A stretch of 61,432 nucleotides of DNA from Paracoccaceae bacterium (GTDB lineage Bacteria; Pseudomonadota; Alphaproteobacteria; Rhodobacterales; Rhodobacteraceae). Shown in pieces: positions 10,839 through 20,799 of the stretch (position 1 is the first letter of the stretch; the number at the start of each line of letters is the position of its first letter). Both the position numbers and the translations under genes were made by a program. The DNA lies in contig RECW01000064.1 in assembly GCA_007693835.1 (NCBI GenBank), positions 1-61,432 on the forward strand, in the 5' to 3' direction. The notes beneath the pieces are model-generated. The model was not told where the DNA came from. It worked only from the letters and a program-made list of their open reading frames with translations, and ran no database searches.

Positions 10839-11800
10839 TGCGCGCCGTTCTCGCCGCGCTGGCGCTCTGGGCGGGGGCGGCCGCGGCCGACCCCGCCATC
10901 GTCTATTCGACCGGCGGCAAGTTCGACGGCTCTTTCAACGAAGCCGCGGCCGCCGGCGCCGCTCGCTGGGCGGCCGATACCGGCGTGGCCGTCGCCGAGT
11001 TCGAACCGCGCGACGTCGGCCAGATGGCGCAGGCGCTGCGGCGCTTCGCCCGCGACGGCCGCGATCCCGTCGCCGCCATCGGGTTCCTGCAGGCCGGCGC
11101 GCTGTCGGACGTGGCGCCGGCGTTTCCCGACACCCGCTTCGCCATCATCGACATGGTGGTGGACGCCCCGAACGTGCAGTCGTTCGTCTTCCGCGAGCAC
11201 GAGGGGGCCTATGTGGTCGGCGTGCTCGCCGCCATGGCGTCCGAGAGCGGCGTGATCGGCATGGTGGGCGGCATGGACATCCCCCTGATCCGCCGGTTCG
11301 GCTGCGGCTACGCCCTCGGCGCGCGGGCGACGCGCCCCGACGTCGAGGTGATCGTCACCATGACCGGCGACACTCCGGCCGCGTGGTCCGACCCCGCCCG
11401 CGGCGCGGAGCTCGCGCGCGCGCAGATCGCGCGGGGCGCGGACGTGATCCTTCAAGCGGCCGGCGGCACCGGGATCGGCGTGCTGCAGGCGGCGGCGGAC
11501 GCCGGCGTGCTGGGCGTCGGCACCGACAGCAACCAGAACGCGCTCCACCCGGGCCAGGTGCTGACCAGCCTGCTCAAGCGCACCGACGTCGCGGTCGAGG
11601 AGGCGTTCACCGCGTGGGCGCCCGGCGTGCGCTCGCTCGGCCTCGCCGAGGGCGGCATGGACTGGGCGCGGGACGAGCACAACGCCGCGCTGATCACCCC
11701 CGAGATGGCCGCCGCGGCCGACGCGGCCTTCGCCGCGATCGCCGCCGGGGAGATCGTGGTGCACGACAGCTCGGCGGACGGACCGTGCCCAGATCTCTAG
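10838..11800 (+). CDS. BMP-family ABC substrate-binding protein, copy 2
   Basis: 320-residue paralogue of the preceding protein, aligning over its whole length. It shares GGKFDGSFNEAA, FPDTRFAIIDMVVD, GGMDIPLIRRFGCGY, DPARGAELA, AAGGTGIGVLQAAADAG and LAEGGMDWARDEHNAALIT. A signal peptide (MRAVLAALALWAGAAAA) is present. The same two cysteines are kept (FGCGY and the C-terminal GPCPDL), so the C-terminus looks complete even though AT-rich DNA begins at its stop codon. Tandem duplication suggests two ligand specificities served by one ABC ATPase. Confidence 0.9.
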   Translation: MRAVLAALALWAGAAAADPAIVYSTGGKFDGSFNEAAAAGAARWAADTGVAVAEFEPRDVGQMAQALRRFARDGRDPVAAIGFLQAGALSDVAPAFPDTRFAIIDMVVDAPNVQSFVFREHEGAYVVGVLAAMASESGVIGMVGGMDIPLIRRFGCGYALGARATRPDVEVIVTMTGDTPAAWSDPARGAELARAQIARGADVILQAAGGTGIGVLQAAADAGVLGVGTDSNQNALHPGQVLTSLLKRTDVAVEEAFTAWAPGVRSLGLAEGGMDWARDEHNAALITPEMAAAADAAFAAIAAGEIVVHDSSADGPCPDL

Positions 11801-12189
11801 GTAAGGAATATATCGAACCACCTCGTGGACGAACACTTATATATGGTCTTCTCGATGCGAAACACGCATGCTTGCGCTACATTGGCAAGACACATCGAAG
11901 ACGCGAATTCAGACTCGAAGATCACATTAAATTGGCTATAGATGGCAGCGACCGCCCTCTTTATGTTTGGATCAGAAACAGTCTCGCCGAGGGCTCGTCT
12001 CCGATAATCTTTGTGCTTGAACGAGTGCCCGGAGGCTCGGATTGGCGAGAAGCTGAGCAACGCCATATTTCTTTCTGGAGCTCTTTAGACCATATTTTTC
12101 TTCCAATTCTATGGCCTCCTATGACACGACTTTCAGAGCCAACACTAGTGTCTTCGATTGACCTCTTAAACGTTCAGGGCATTCAATGA
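11785..12189 (+). CDS. GIY-YIG nuclease-like protein, AT-rich insert
   Basis: 134 residues if started at the GTG at 11785, which overlaps the end of the preceding gene by 16 bases. No in-frame ATG lies before the domain. GIY-YIG signature: LIYGLL (18-23), RYIGKT (31-36), basic RRR..R (38-43), His47, and a C-terminal acidic WREAEQRHI (Glu89/Glu91) where the family carries its catalytic Glu. A W-I-R segment (VWIRNSLAEG, 61-70) also fits stand-alone GIY-YIG nucleases. The tail ends in IDLLNVQGIQ, where relatives usually go on into a Gly-Gly segment, so it may be shortened. Base composition is plainly AT-rich against its neighbours, with codons such as ATA, TTA and CTA, suggesting recent transfer. 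The stop overlaps the next gene's ATG (ATGA). Confidence 0.7.
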   Translation: MPRSLGKEYIEPPRGRTLIYGLLDAKHACLRYIGKTHRRREFRLEDHIKLAIDGSDRPLYVWIRNSLAEGSSPIIFVLERVPGGSDWREAEQRHISFWSSLDHIFLPILWPPMTRLSEPTLVSSIDLLNVQGIQ

Positions 12190-13700
12190 TCCAACCCGCC
12201 ATCGAACTCGTCGGCGTCGACAAGCGCTTCGGCTCGGTCCACGCCAACCGCGACATCCACCTGACCGTCGCGCCGGGAACCATCCACGGGATCGTGGGCG
12301 AGAACGGCGCCGGCAAGTCGACGCTCATGTCGATCCTCTACGGCTTCTATCAGGCCGATGCGGGCGAAATCCGCGTCAACGGCCGCCGCGTCGCCATCCG
12401 CGACAGCCAGGACGCCATCGGCGTCGGGATCGGCATGGTCCACCAGCACTTCATGCTGGTCGAAAACTTCACCGTGCTCGAGAACATGATGCTCGGGGCC
12501 GAGGGCGGCCCGCTGCTCGGCGCCGGCATGGCCCGGGCGCGGGAGGAGTTGCTGCGCCTCGAGCGCGAATACGAGATGCGCGTCGACCCCGACGCCGTGG
12601 TGGGCGATCTGCCGGTCGGCGTGCAGCAGCGCGTCGAGATTCTTAAGGCGCTGTTCCGCGGCGCCGAGATCCTGATCCTCGACGAGCCGACCGGCGTGCT
12701 CACGCCCGAGGAGGCCGACCACCTGTTCCGCATCCTCCGCCAACTCCGGGCGCAGGGAAAGACGGTGATCCTCATCACCCACAAGCTGCGGGAGATCATG
12801 GCGGCGACCGACGCCGTCAGCGTCATGCGGCGCGGCGAGATGGTGGCGCATTTCCGCACCGCAGAGACCTCCGTCGAGCAGATCGCCGAGGCGATGGTCG
12901 GTCGCCGCGTACTGCTGCGGGTCGAGAAAGGCCCCGCCAGACCGGGGGCGGCGATGCTCGCGGTCGAGAACGCCCGCGTGGTCGACGCGCAAGGCGTGGA
13001 GCGGCTGCGCAGCGTCTCGCTGACGGTGCGCGCCGGCGAGATCGTCGGGATCGCCGGCGTCAGCGGCAACGGCCAGTCGGAGCTTCTGGAGGCCATCGCC
13101 GGCATCCGCCCTCTGACGTCCGGCGTGATCCGCGTGGCCGGCGCCCTCGCCGCCCCCGACCCCGCCGCCATGCGCCGCCTCGGCCTCGCCCATGTGCCCG
13201 AGGACCGCCACCGCATGGGGCTCGTCACGAAGTTCGAGGCGCGCGAGAACGCGATCCTGGGCTACCACGGCGCGGCGACGCTTTCGCGCGGGCTGTTCCT
13301 CGACCGCACGGCGATCCGGGCGAAGTGCGTGCGCGACATGCACGACTTCGACGTCCGCCCGCCCGACCCGATGCTGAAGACCGCCAACTTCTCCGGCGGC
13401 AACCAGCAGAAGATCGTGCTGGCGCGCGAGATCGAGGAGGACCCCGCCGTGCTGATCGTCGGCCAGCCCACGCGCGGGGTGGATGTCGGCGCCATCGAGG
13501 CGATCCACCGCCGGCTCATCAGCCTGCGCGACGCCGGCAAGGCGATCCTGCTGGTCTCGACGGAACTCGACGAGGTGCGGGCCCTGTCGGACCGCGTGCT
13601 GGTGATGTTCGACGGCCGCATCGTCGGCGACTGCGCGCCCGACACGCCCGAAGGCGAGATCGGCCTGATGATGGCGGGTGCGGCGGCGGAGGCCGCCTAG
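12186..13700 (+). CDS. ABC transporter ATP-binding protein, tandem domains (BMP/nucleoside or sugar type)
   Basis: 504 residues with two ABC domains, as in the RbsA/MglA and NupO/YufO groups. First half: Walker A GENGAGKST, Q-loop MVHQHFML, signature LPVGVQQRVEI and Walker B ILILDEPTGVL. Second half: a degenerate Walker A (GVSGNGQSE), signature FSGGNQQK and VLIVGQPTRGVDVG. The arrangement after BMP-type binding proteins is that of nucleoside importers. The two permease genes that normally follow are absent. The next gene is convergent and shares the CTAG stop. The start ATG overlaps the stop of the AT-rich gene. Confidence 0.93.
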   Translation: MIQPAIELVGVDKRFGSVHANRDIHLTVAPGTIHGIVGENGAGKSTLMSILYGFYQADAGEIRVNGRRVAIRDSQDAIGVGIGMVHQHFMLVENFTVLENMMLGAEGGPLLGAGMARAREELLRLEREYEMRVDPDAVVGDLPVGVQQRVEILKALFRGAEILILDEPTGVLTPEEADHLFRILRQLRAQGKTVILITHKLREIMAATDAVSVMRRGEMVAHFRTAETSVEQIAEAMVGRRVLLRVEKGPARPGAAMLAVENARVVDAQGVERLRSVSLTVRAGEIVGIAGVSGNGQSELLEAIAGIRPLTSGVIRVAGALAAPDPAAMRRLGLAHVPEDRHRMGLVTKFEARENAILGYHGAATLSRGLFLDRTAIRAKCVRDMHDFDVRPPDPMLKTANFSGGNQQKIVLAREIEEDPAVLIVGQPTRGVDVGAIEAIHRRLISLRDAGKAILLVSTELDEVRALSDRVLVMFDGRIVGDCAPDTPEGEIGLMMAGAAAEAA

Positions 13701-14866
13701 CCGGACTTCCGGGCGTAGAGCGCGACAGGCTCGGCGATGTCGGGCAGGACGATCGCGCCGAGCGCCGCCCAGCGATCGGGATCGGCGGCGGCGACGGCCG
13801 CGGTGGCGAGGGCGGGCGCGCCGGCGGTCTTGGTGTGGGCCTCGATCCGCTGCGCGAGGTTCACCGCCTCGCCGATCACGCTGAAACTGAGGCGCTCGGG
13901 AACGCCGACGTTGCCGAACAGGACTTCGCCTTCGACGATGGCGACGCCGAACGCCACCTCCGCGGCGGCGAGGGCCGCGTCAGCCGCGGCGCCGGCGGCT
14001 CGCGCCGCCGCCAGCGGGTCGTCGCCGAGGGGAAAAACCGCCAGCACCGCGTCGCCGACGAAGGCCAGCACCTCGCCGCCTGCGGCGATGACCGCACCGG
14101 CCGTGGCGTCGTAGTAGCGATTCAGCAAGGCGAGATAACCGTCGGCGCCCAGTTCCTGCGCGCGACGGGTCGAGTCGCGCAGGTCGGCGTACCAAAGCAC
14201 GGCGCGAAAGCGCTCGCCGTCGCCCCGGCGCATCTGCCCCGACAGCACGCGCGGCGCGACGGCGCGGCCGAGGTAGGCGTCGGCGATGTTTGCAAGCAGT
14301 CGGTTCTGGAGCGCCGTGCGCACCGAGACGCCCACCAGCGGCATCACCCGCCGCAGCGCCGCGACGTCCGCGTCGGAGAATCCGCCGTCGCGCCGCGTCG
14401 CCCATCCGGCCACGACGCCCGTGTAGCCGCCGCTCTCGGCCGGTCGCAGCTTCGCCACGGCGAAACCGACGGCGGTGGCGAGGTAGTCGGTGAAGCCATC
14501 GTCGCGCAATGTGCTCAGCACGGCCCCGTCGACCAGCGCCTCGGGGCCTGTCAGGCGGCGGCGGAGCACGCCGAGTTCGCTCTTGATCGCGCGCCCGAGC
14601 GGACCGTCGAGAAACACGCCGGAAGCGGGCGCCGTCCGTCCATACCGCTCATGCTTCAGGGGCCGGTCGGGCCGCCACGTCAGTTCTTCGGCGATGTGGA
14701 TCGGGTGCAGCGTCGGCCAGTCCATCACCGCCCGGTCAAGCGGCAGACCCGCCGCGCGCAGCCCGTCGCAGAGCGCCGCGAAGAGGTCGGGCAGATCGGG
14801 ATCGCCGAGAGCCGCCTCGACAAGCCACGTCTCCAGCTCCGTGACGAGCGCGTCGTGGCCCGACAC
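13697..14866 (-). CDS. Class III adenylate/guanylate cyclase-family protein
   Basis: 389 residues. The N-terminal region of about 190 residues is not recognised (possibly GAF-like). The C-terminal catalytic domain follows, with metal Asp in WYADLRDST, FVGDAVLAVF, and the transition-state Asn and Arg in VIGEAVNLAQRIE. The residue after VIG is Glu where Asp is usual. It probably makes cAMP in the cytosol, since no membrane segment is seen. The GTG start lies 5 bases after the metG stop, so it should be co-transcribed with metG. It ends by sharing the CTAG palindrome with the convergent ABC gene. Confidence 0.85.
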   Translation of the reverse strand: MSGHDALVTELETWLVEAALGDPDLPDLFAALCDGLRAAGLPLDRAVMDWPTLHPIHIAEELTWRPDRPLKHERYGRTAPASGVFLDGPLGRAIKSELGVLRRRLTGPEALVDGAVLSTLRDDGFTDYLATAVGFAVAKLRPAESGGYTGVVAGWATRRDGGFSDADVAALRRVMPLVGVSVRTALQNRLLANIADAYLGRAVAPRVLSGQMRRGDGERFRAVLWYADLRDSTRRAQELGADGYLALLNRYYDATAGAVIAAGGEVLAFVGDAVLAVFPLGDDPLAAARAAGAAADAALAAAEVAFGVAIVEGEVLFGNVGVPERLSFSVIGEAVNLAQRIEAHTKTAGAPALATAAVAAADPDRWAALGAIVLPDIAEPVALYARKSG

Positions 14867-14871
14867 GGCCT

Positions 14872-16593
14872 CTACCCGTTCCCGGCGAAGCGCGCCTCCA
14901 GCGCCTCACGCTCGGAATCCTCCATCTTGCGGAACAGGTTGTCCGGCACGGTGAAGGCGTGACCTGAAGGCAGCGCGTCGAGCGCGGCCCGCGCGTCGCT
15001 CGGCCATGCAAGGCCCTCGGCGTCGAGACCGAGCGCCGCCAGCATGGCGTCGGAGGCGTCGGGGATGAACGGGCGCGAGACGATGGCGTAGAGGCGGATC
15101 AGGTTCAGCCCGCAGCGGGTGGCGGCGGCGGCGGCCTCCGGGTCGGTCTTGTGGACGGTCCACGGCGCGGCGCGTTGCAGGTATTCGTTGCCCGCCACCC
15201 ATGCGCCGCGAAGCTCGGCGGCGGCGCGGCGGAACTCCATCGCCTCCATCGCCGCGGCGCAGGCGTCGAGCCGCGTCTGCAACTCCGCCGCCAGCGCGGT
15301 CTCGGCTTCACCGCAGGCGCCGCCGTCGGGAACCGCCTCACCGAACTTCGAGCGGCAGAACTTGGTGATGCGGCTGACGAAGTTGCCGAGCACGTCCGCC
15401 AGATCCTTGTTCACCCCCGCCTGGAACGCCGCCCAGGTGAAGTCGCTGTCCGACGTCTCGGGCGCGTTCGCGAGCAGCCACCAGCGCCAGTAGTCGGACG
15501 GCAGGATCTCCAGCGCCTGGTCCATGAACACGCCGCGGCCCTGGCTGGTGGAGAACTTGCCGCCCTCGTAGGTCAGCCAGTTGAAGCCCTTCACATAGTC
15601 GACCAGCTTCCACGGCTCGCCCGAGCCCATCAGCGTCGCGGGAAAGCTGAGGGTGTGGAAGGGAATGTTGTCCTTCGCCATGAACTCGACGTAGCGCACG
15701 TCCGCCGCGCCCTCGTCCTCGCGCCACCAGCGCCGCCATGCGGCTTCGCCGAGGCCCTCGGCGTCGGCCCACTCGGCGGTGGCGGCGATGTATTCGATCG
15801 GCGCGTCGAACCAGACGTAGAAGACCTTGCCCTCCATGCCCGGCCACGGCTCCGCGCCGCGCATCACCGGAATGCCCCAGCTGAGGTCGCGGGTGATGCC
15901 GCGGTCCTGCAACCCCTCGCCGTCGTTCAGCCATTTCTTCGCGATGGATGTGGTGAGCAGCGGCCAGTCGGTCTTGCTCTCGATCCACGCCGACAGCCGC
16001 TCGCGCATCTTCGATTGGCGGAGGTAGAGGTGTTTGGTCGTGCGCACTTCGAGGTTTGTCGCGCCGGAGATCGCCGAGCGCGGGTTGATCAGGTCGGTCG
16101 GGTCGAGCTGCTTGGTGCAGTTCTCGCACTGGTCGCCGCGGGCCTTTTCGTAGCCGCAGTTCGGGCAGGTCCCCTCCACGTAGCGGTCGGGCAGGAAGCG
16201 GCCGTCGATGGGCGAGTAGACCTGCCGCGTCTCGACTTCCTCGATCAGGCCGTTGGCCCAGAGACGCTCGGCGAAATGCTGCGTGATGGCGCGGTTGCGC
16301 GCCGAGGAGGAGCGGCCGAAGAAATCGAAGGACAGGCGGAACCCCTCCCCCAGCCGCTTCTGCACGTCGTGCATCTCGGCGCAGTAGGCGGCGACGTCCT
16401 TGCCGGCGGCGGCGGCGGCGAGTTCGGCCGGCGTGCCGTGCTCGTCGGTCGCGCAGATATACAGCACTTCGTGGCCGCGGGCGCGCATGAAGCGGGCGTA
16501 GGCGCAGGCGGGCAGCATCGAGCCCACCAGATTGCCGAGGTGCTTCACGCCGTTGATGTAGGGCAGCGCCGAGGTGACGAGGATGCGGGCCAT
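14872..16593 (-). CDS. metG: Methionyl-tRNA synthetase
   Basis: 573-residue class I synthetase charging tRNA-Met. It has the HIGH-equivalent HLGN (in [10 protein letters not shown]), the KMSKS-equivalent KFSTSQG and zinc-knuckle cysteines ([17 protein letters not shown]). The anticodon-binding helical domain is at the C-terminus. It lacks the EMAP/Trbp111-type C-terminal extension seen in longer MetG enzymes. It is followed immediately by the cyclase gene. Confidence 0.97.
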   Translation of the reverse strand: MARILVTSALPYINGVKHLGNLVGSMLPACAYARFMRARGHEVLYICATDEHGTPAELAAAAAGKDVAAYCAEMHDVQKRLGEGFRLSFDFFGRSSSARNRAITQHFAERLWANGLIEEVETRQVYSPIDGRFLPDRYVEGTCPNCGYEKARGDQCENCTKQLDPTDLINPRSAISGATNLEVRTTKHLYLRQSKMRERLSAWIESKTDWPLLTTSIAKKWLNDGEGLQDRGITRDLSWGIPVMRGAEPWPGMEGKVFYVWFDAPIEYIAATAEWADAEGLGEAAWRRWWREDEGAADVRYVEFMAKDNIPFHTLSFPATLMGSGEPWKLVDYVKGFNWLTYEGGKFSTSQGRGVFMDQALEILPSDYWRWWLLANAPETSDSDFTWAAFQAGVNKDLADVLGNFVSRITKFCRSKFGEAVPDGGACGEAETALAAELQTRLDACAAAMEAMEFRRAAAELRGAWVAGNEYLQRAAPWTVHKTDPEAAAAATRCGLNLIRLYAIVSRPFIPDASDAMLAALGLDAEGLAWPSDARAALDALPSGHAFTVPDNLFRKMEDSEREALEARFAGNG

Positions 16594-16725
16594 GGAACGC
16601 TCCGTTCAGACGCCTTGCGCTATAGCGGATGCATCGCGGGCGCGCGAGATCACGTCGCCGCGCGCAGGGGTTGAAACGCCGCAGGGATGCGGCCATGTGC
16701 CGCGTGTCGTTAACGGAGTTCACCG

Positions 16726-16935
16726 ATGCTCGACGTCGTGGTGGGAATCGGCCTTGGCGTCGCGCTCACCGGCGCCTGTTTCGCCGCGGGGTGGCGCGCC
16801 GCCGCCCGTCGCGCGCCGACGCGACCCGGTGAACGACGGCTGCAGGTCATCCGCGGGTCAGAACGGGATTCGCGCGCCGCGCCAGTCGAAGAGCCCGCCC
16901 GACCACTCCGGCCTCGCGCGGTCAACGACCGCTAG
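16726..16935 (+). CDS. Possible small single-span membrane protein
   Basis: 69 residues. ATG at 16726 with a CGGAG ribosome site 7 bases upstream. The first 24 residues form a hydrophobic segment (MLDVVVGIGLGVALTGACFA), followed by a basic, low-complexity tail. The 3' part overlaps the convergent SDR gene by 78 bases, which argues against it. No family recognised. It could be a small inner-membrane protein or a chance frame. Confidence 0.3.
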   Translation: MLDVVVGIGLGVALTGACFAAGWRAAARRAPTRPGERRLQVIRGSERDSRAAPVEEPARPLRPRAVNDR

Positions 16936-17553
16936 CAGGGCCGCGGCGCTCTCTTGCGGCGTCATCAGCGTCCTGGCCGCGCTCTGGAACGGCTTCGACA
17001 GCGCCGTGTCCACGGTGCCGGGCTGGAGCGCGAGGATAACGTGGTCGGGGCGCTTGCGCGCCGTCTCCAGCGCGGCGTTCTTCAGCAGCATGTTGAGCGC
17101 GGCCTTGGACGCGCGATAGCCGTACCAGCCCCCCGCCTGATTGTCCGCGATCGACCCCACCCGCGCCGAGAGACAGGCGAACACCCCCCTGCCCTTGCGC
17201 GGCAGCAGCGGCAGGAAATGCTTGGCGACCAGCGCCGGCCCGATGGCGTTGACCAGAAAGCTGCGGGCCAGCCGGTCGGCGTCGAGGGCGCGCAGATCCT
17301 TCTCGGGCTGGAACGCCGGCCCGTCATGCAGCAGCCCGACTGCGACGAACACGAGGTCGAGCGGCCCAGCCTGCGCCGCTGCGGCTTCGACCGACATCTC
17401 GTCGGTCGCGTCGATCCGCGCGGGGCCATGGCGCGAGAAGCGCAGCACCTCGGCGAAGGCGGGATCGGCGTCCAGCGCGTCCGCCACCGCCCCGCCGATG
17501 CCGCCCGACGCGCCGATCACCGCGGCGCGCGCGCCCTGCCCGAAGCTCTCCAT
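16858..17553 (-). CDS. Short-chain dehydrogenase/reductase (C-factor-like)
   Basis: 231 residues, NAD(P)-dependent SDR fold. Cofactor motif [10 protein letters not shown] lies near residue 14. An AVGLL segment stands at the place of the NAG motif. The catalytic pattern ends in [13 protein letters not shown] (Tyr and Lys). The substrate is unknown. A similar arrangement is seen in small SDRs resembling the CsgA/C-factor group. It is 13 bases downstream of the MFS gene on the same strand and probably in one operon with it. Confidence 0.88.
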   Translation of the reverse strand: MESFGQGARAAVIGASGGIGGAVADALDADPAFAEVLRFSRHGPARIDATDEMSVEAAAAQAGPLDLVFVAVGLLHDGPAFQPEKDLRALDADRLARSFLVNAIGPALVAKHFLPLLPRKGRGVFACLSARVGSIADNQAGGWYGYRASKAALNMLLKNAALETARKRPDHVILALQPGTVDTALSKPFQSAARTLMTPQESAAALLAVVDRARPEWSGGLFDWRGARIPF

Positions 17554-17566
17554 GGGTCTCTCCCGA

Positions 17567-18781
17567 TCAGTCCTCCGGCGCCCGGCGCATCAGCCGCGCG
17601 AGCGTGAAGGAGGTTCTCGGCAAGTAGACATAGGGCGTCCGCGGCGCGGCGGGACGGCGCGTCATGCGCCAGAGCCCGAAGGCCAGCAGCGCGACATGGG
17701 CGATGGCGACATACACGAACAGCGCCCCCGGCCCGAACGCCGCGATGATCCCCGCGGCCAGCACCGGGCTCACGATCGCGCCGACGCCGAACAGGAACAT
17801 CAGCGACGCGTTGAGGTCGACCACGAACCCCGGCGGCGCGAAGTCGTTCGCGTGGGCGGCCCCGATGGAGTAGAGCGGAAAAGCCGCCGCGCCGAACAGG
17901 AAGGCGAAGACGAACACCAGCCCGCCCGCCATCATGTCGAACGCGCCGAGGCCGCACACGGCGATCGCCGCGAAGGCGAGGCCGGTCAGCACCTTGCGGC
18001 GGTCGATGCGGTCCGAGAGCCAGCCGACGGGAAGCTGCGCGACGGCCCCGCCCAGCACGGCGGCGGCGAGGAAGGCGGCGATCCCCTTCGGCGACAACCC
18101 GACCTCCGCGCCGTAGATCGGCCCCACCATGCGAAAGCTCGCCGCCGTCAGCCCCGCCACAACGGAGGTCGCCGCGCCGAGCGGCGACAGCAGGACCGTG
18201 CGCCATGGCCGCAGCGCCGGAGAGCCCTCCGCCACAGGGGCCGCCGAATTGCTCAGGAGCAGCGGCAGCACGCAGAGGCAGCAGAACAGCGCGATGATGT
18301 TGTAGGAGACGAAGGCCGCCGGCTCGAGCACCGCGATCAGACCCTGCGCGCCGAGCTGCGCCACCAGATCCACCATGCGGAAGACGCCGAAAATCCGGCC
18401 GCGCTCGTGGTTGGCGGCCTTCGCGTGCAGCCAGCTTTCGACCACCGTATAGGCGCCGGCCACGGCCACGCCGGTCGCCATCCGCATCACCGACCACGCG
18501 AGCGGGTCGACGATGACCGGATGCAGCAGCGCGCCGATGGCGCCGACGGCCGCGAGCGCGCCGAAGGTGCGCGAATGGCCCACCCGCGCCATCATCCGCG
18601 GCGTCGCCCAGCAGCCGGCGAAGAACCCGACGTAGTGCGCCGAACCGAGCAGCCCGATCTCGGCCGTCGAGAACCCCAGCGCCGCGCCCGAGAGGGCGTC
18701 GAGGGGCGCCAGCGCGCCCGAACCGAGCTGCACCAGCGCGATGGAGAGGAACAGCGCGGCGAAGGAGATGAGAGTCGTCAT
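17567..18781 (-). CDS. MFS transporter (YcaD-like)
   Basis: 404 residues with about 12 hydrophobic segments. The major facilitator loop motif appears as [15 protein letters not shown] in the second half. [20 protein letters not shown] is typical of the YcaD-like branch. The ATG at 18781 is chosen because sequence upstream is not hydrophobic or conserved in character. It is an inner-membrane carrier with unknown substrate. It is followed by an SDR gene. Confidence 0.85.
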   Translation of the reverse strand: MTTLISFAALFLSIALVQLGSGALAPLDALSGAALGFSTAEIGLLGSAHYVGFFAGCWATPRMMARVGHSRTFGALAAVGAIGALLHPVIVDPLAWSVMRMATGVAVAGAYTVVESWLHAKAANHERGRIFGVFRMVDLVAQLGAQGLIAVLEPAAFVSYNIIALFCCLCVLPLLLSNSAAPVAEGSPALRPWRTVLLSPLGAATSVVAGLTAASFRMVGPIYGAEVGLSPKGIAAFLAAAVLGGAVAQLPVGWLSDRIDRRKVLTGLAFAAIAVCGLGAFDMMAGGLVFVFAFLFGAAAFPLYSIGAAHANDFAPPGFVVDLNASLMFLFGVGAIVSPVLAAGIIAAFGPGALFVYVAIAHVALLAFGLWRMTRRPAAPRTPYVYLPRTSFTLARLMRRAPED

Positions 18782-18980
18782 TGCGGGGGCTGCTTCCGGC
18801 GTGCGGCCCTGGACCCTACGCAGACGCGAACGCCGAGGCGAGGGGTGCGCGGCGCATGCGACGCCAAGGGAGCGGCGATCCGCCCCGCCCCCGTTGCCCC
18901 GCCGCGCCGGCGGTTGATATTGGAAGGCGTGGCGTTCCGCCGAAGAATGGCGCCCAGCGAGGAAAGCGAGGAGCCGGCGC

Positions 18981-20795
18981 GTGCGACAAGAGACGACGGA
19001 CCAGCCGGGCTTCCCACGCGCGGACGAACGGAAGAAGTCGAAATCCGTGAAACCGCTCGCGGCGCTGTGGCCGTTCGTGAAGCCGTACCGCACGCTGGTG
19101 CTGCTGGCGCTCGGCATGCTGCTGCTGGCGGCGTGTCTCACGCTGCTGCTGCCGATGGCGCTGCGCCGGGTGATCGACCTCGGCTTCTCGGCGGACAACC
19201 TCGACAAGATCGACCAGTATTTCATCGCCATGATCGCCGTGGCGGGCGCCCTCGCGGTGGCGACCGCGGCGCGATTCTACTACGTCACCAAGCTCGGCGA
19301 GCGGGTGATCGCCGACGTGCGCGCTGCGGTCTATCATCGTGTGATCGGCCTCAGCCCCGCGTTCTACGAGCGCCTCCAGACCGGCGAGGTGCTGTCGCGG
19401 CTGACCACGGACGCGACGGTCATCCAGAGCGTGGTGGGCTCCTCCGCCTCCATCGCGCTGCGCAACCTGCTGATCCTGTTCGGCGCCTCGGCGATGATGT
19501 TCGTCACCAGCCCCAAGCTGACGGGGATCGTGCTGCTCGCCGTGCCGGCGACGGTGTTCCCGATTCTCGTTCTCGGCCGCCGTGTCCGCCGCCTGTCGCG
19601 CATCAGTCAGGACCGGGTGGCCGAAGCCTCGGCGATGGCGTCCGAGACGCTGATGGCGGCGCAGACGGTGCAGGCCTACACCCACGAAGGCCGCTCCCGC
19701 GCGCGCTTCGCCGGCCTGATCGAGGCGTCGTTCGAGGCCGCGCGCAAGCGCATCCTCGCCCGCACGGCGCTGACCGTCATCGTCATCTTCATCGTCTTCG
19801 CCGTGATCGTCGGCGTGATGTGGATGGGCGCGCGCAGCGTCATCTCCGGCGAAACCTCGGCCGGCGAACTGGGTCAGTTCATCTTCTACGCGGTGTTCGT
19901 CGCCGGCGCGGTCGCGGCCCTCTCGGAGGTCTGGGGCGAGCTTCAGCGGGCCGCCGGCGCGACCGAACGGCTGATCGAACTGCTGACCGCGGAAGACCCG
20001 ATCCGGGCCCCCGCCGTCCCGGCGCCGCCGGCCGAGCCGGCGCGCGGCCGCGTGCAGTTCGACCGCGTGTGCTTCCGCTACCCCTCGCGGCCCGAGACGG
20101 CGGCGCTGTCGGAGATCTCCTTCGACGTGCGGCCGGGCGAGACCGTCGCGCTGGTCGGCCCGTCGGGCGCCGGCAAGACGACGATCTTCCAGTTGCTGCT
20201 GCGCTTCTACGATCCGGACTCCGGGCGCATCCTGATCGACGGCGTGGACGCGGCGGCGGCCGATGCGGCCGCGCTCCGCACGCGGATCGCGCTGGTGCCG
20301 CAGGAGCCGGTGATCTTCGCCGACACGGCGCGCGAGAACATCCGCTTCGGCCGGCCCGACGCCACCGACGCCGAGATCGAGGCCGCCGCCCGCGCCGCCG
20401 CCGCCCACGACTTCGTGGCCGCCCTGCCGCAGGGCTACGACACCTACGTGGGCGAACGCGGCGTCATGCTCTCGGGCGGGCAGCGCCAGCGCCTCGCCAT
20501 CGCGCGCGCCATTCTGCGCGACGCGCCGGTGCTGCTGCTGGATGAGGCGACCTCGGCGCTCGACGCCGAGAGCGAGCGGCTGGTGCAGCAGGCGGTCGAG
20601 CGGCTGTCGCGCTCGCGCACGACGCTCGTCATCGCGCATCGCCTCGCCACGGTGAAGAAGGCCGACCGCATCATCGTGCTCGATCAGGGTCGGATCGTCG
20701 CGGAAGGGCCGCACGACCGGCTGGTGGCCGAAGGCGGGCTCTACGCCCGCCTCGCGCGGCTCCAGTTCGCCGGCGGCGCCATCGCGGCGGAATAG
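18981..20795 (+). CDS. ABC exporter, fused permease and ATPase (MsbA/BmrA type)
   Basis: 604 residues. The N-terminal six-span transmembrane domain (about 30-330) is followed by an ABC ATPase with Walker [10 protein letters not shown], signature [14 protein letters not shown], Walker [13 protein letters not shown] and the His of the H-loop in [11 protein letters not shown]. Family members form homodimers exporting lipids or drugs. GTG start with GAGGAG upstream. A possible promoter, TTGCCC-N16-GATATT (18894-18921), lies in the gap before it. Specific substrate unknown. Confidence 0.9.
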   Translation: MRQETTDQPGFPRADERKKSKSVKPLAALWPFVKPYRTLVLLALGMLLLAACLTLLLPMALRRVIDLGFSADNLDKIDQYFIAMIAVAGALAVATAARFYYVTKLGERVIADVRAAVYHRVIGLSPAFYERLQTGEVLSRLTTDATVIQSVVGSSASIALRNLLILFGASAMMFVTSPKLTGIVLLAVPATVFPILVLGRRVRRLSRISQDRVAEASAMASETLMAAQTVQAYTHEGRSRARFAGLIEASFEAARKRILARTALTVIVIFIVFAVIVGVMWMGARSVISGETSAGELGQFIFYAVFVAGAVAALSEVWGELQRAAGATERLIELLTAEDPIRAPAVPAPPAEPARGRVQFDRVCFRYPSRPETAALSEISFDVRPGETVALVGPSGAGKTTIFQLLLRFYDPDSGRILIDGVDAAAADAAALRTRIALVPQEPVIFADTARENIRFGRPDATDAEIEAAARAAAAHDFVAALPQGYDTYVGERGVMLSGGQRQRLAIARAILRDAPVLLLDEATSALDAESERLVQQAVERLSRSRTTLVIAHRLATVKKADRIIVLDQGRIVAEGPHDRLVAEGGLYARLARLQFAGGAIAAE

Positions 20796-20799
20796 CGCG

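Noticed and set aside
14872-16593. Searching the metG upstream region for a SAM-type riboswitch
   Set aside because: The leader between 16594 and 16725 shows no recognisable riboswitch core, only a possible -10 (TATAGC).
17141-20545. Very long plus-strand open frame (over 1100 codons) across the SDR, MFS and ABC genes
   Set aside because: It is a shadow frame of high-GC coding DNA. Its product is an Arg/Ala/Gly/His-rich sequence without domains, and it covers genes with clear families on both strands.
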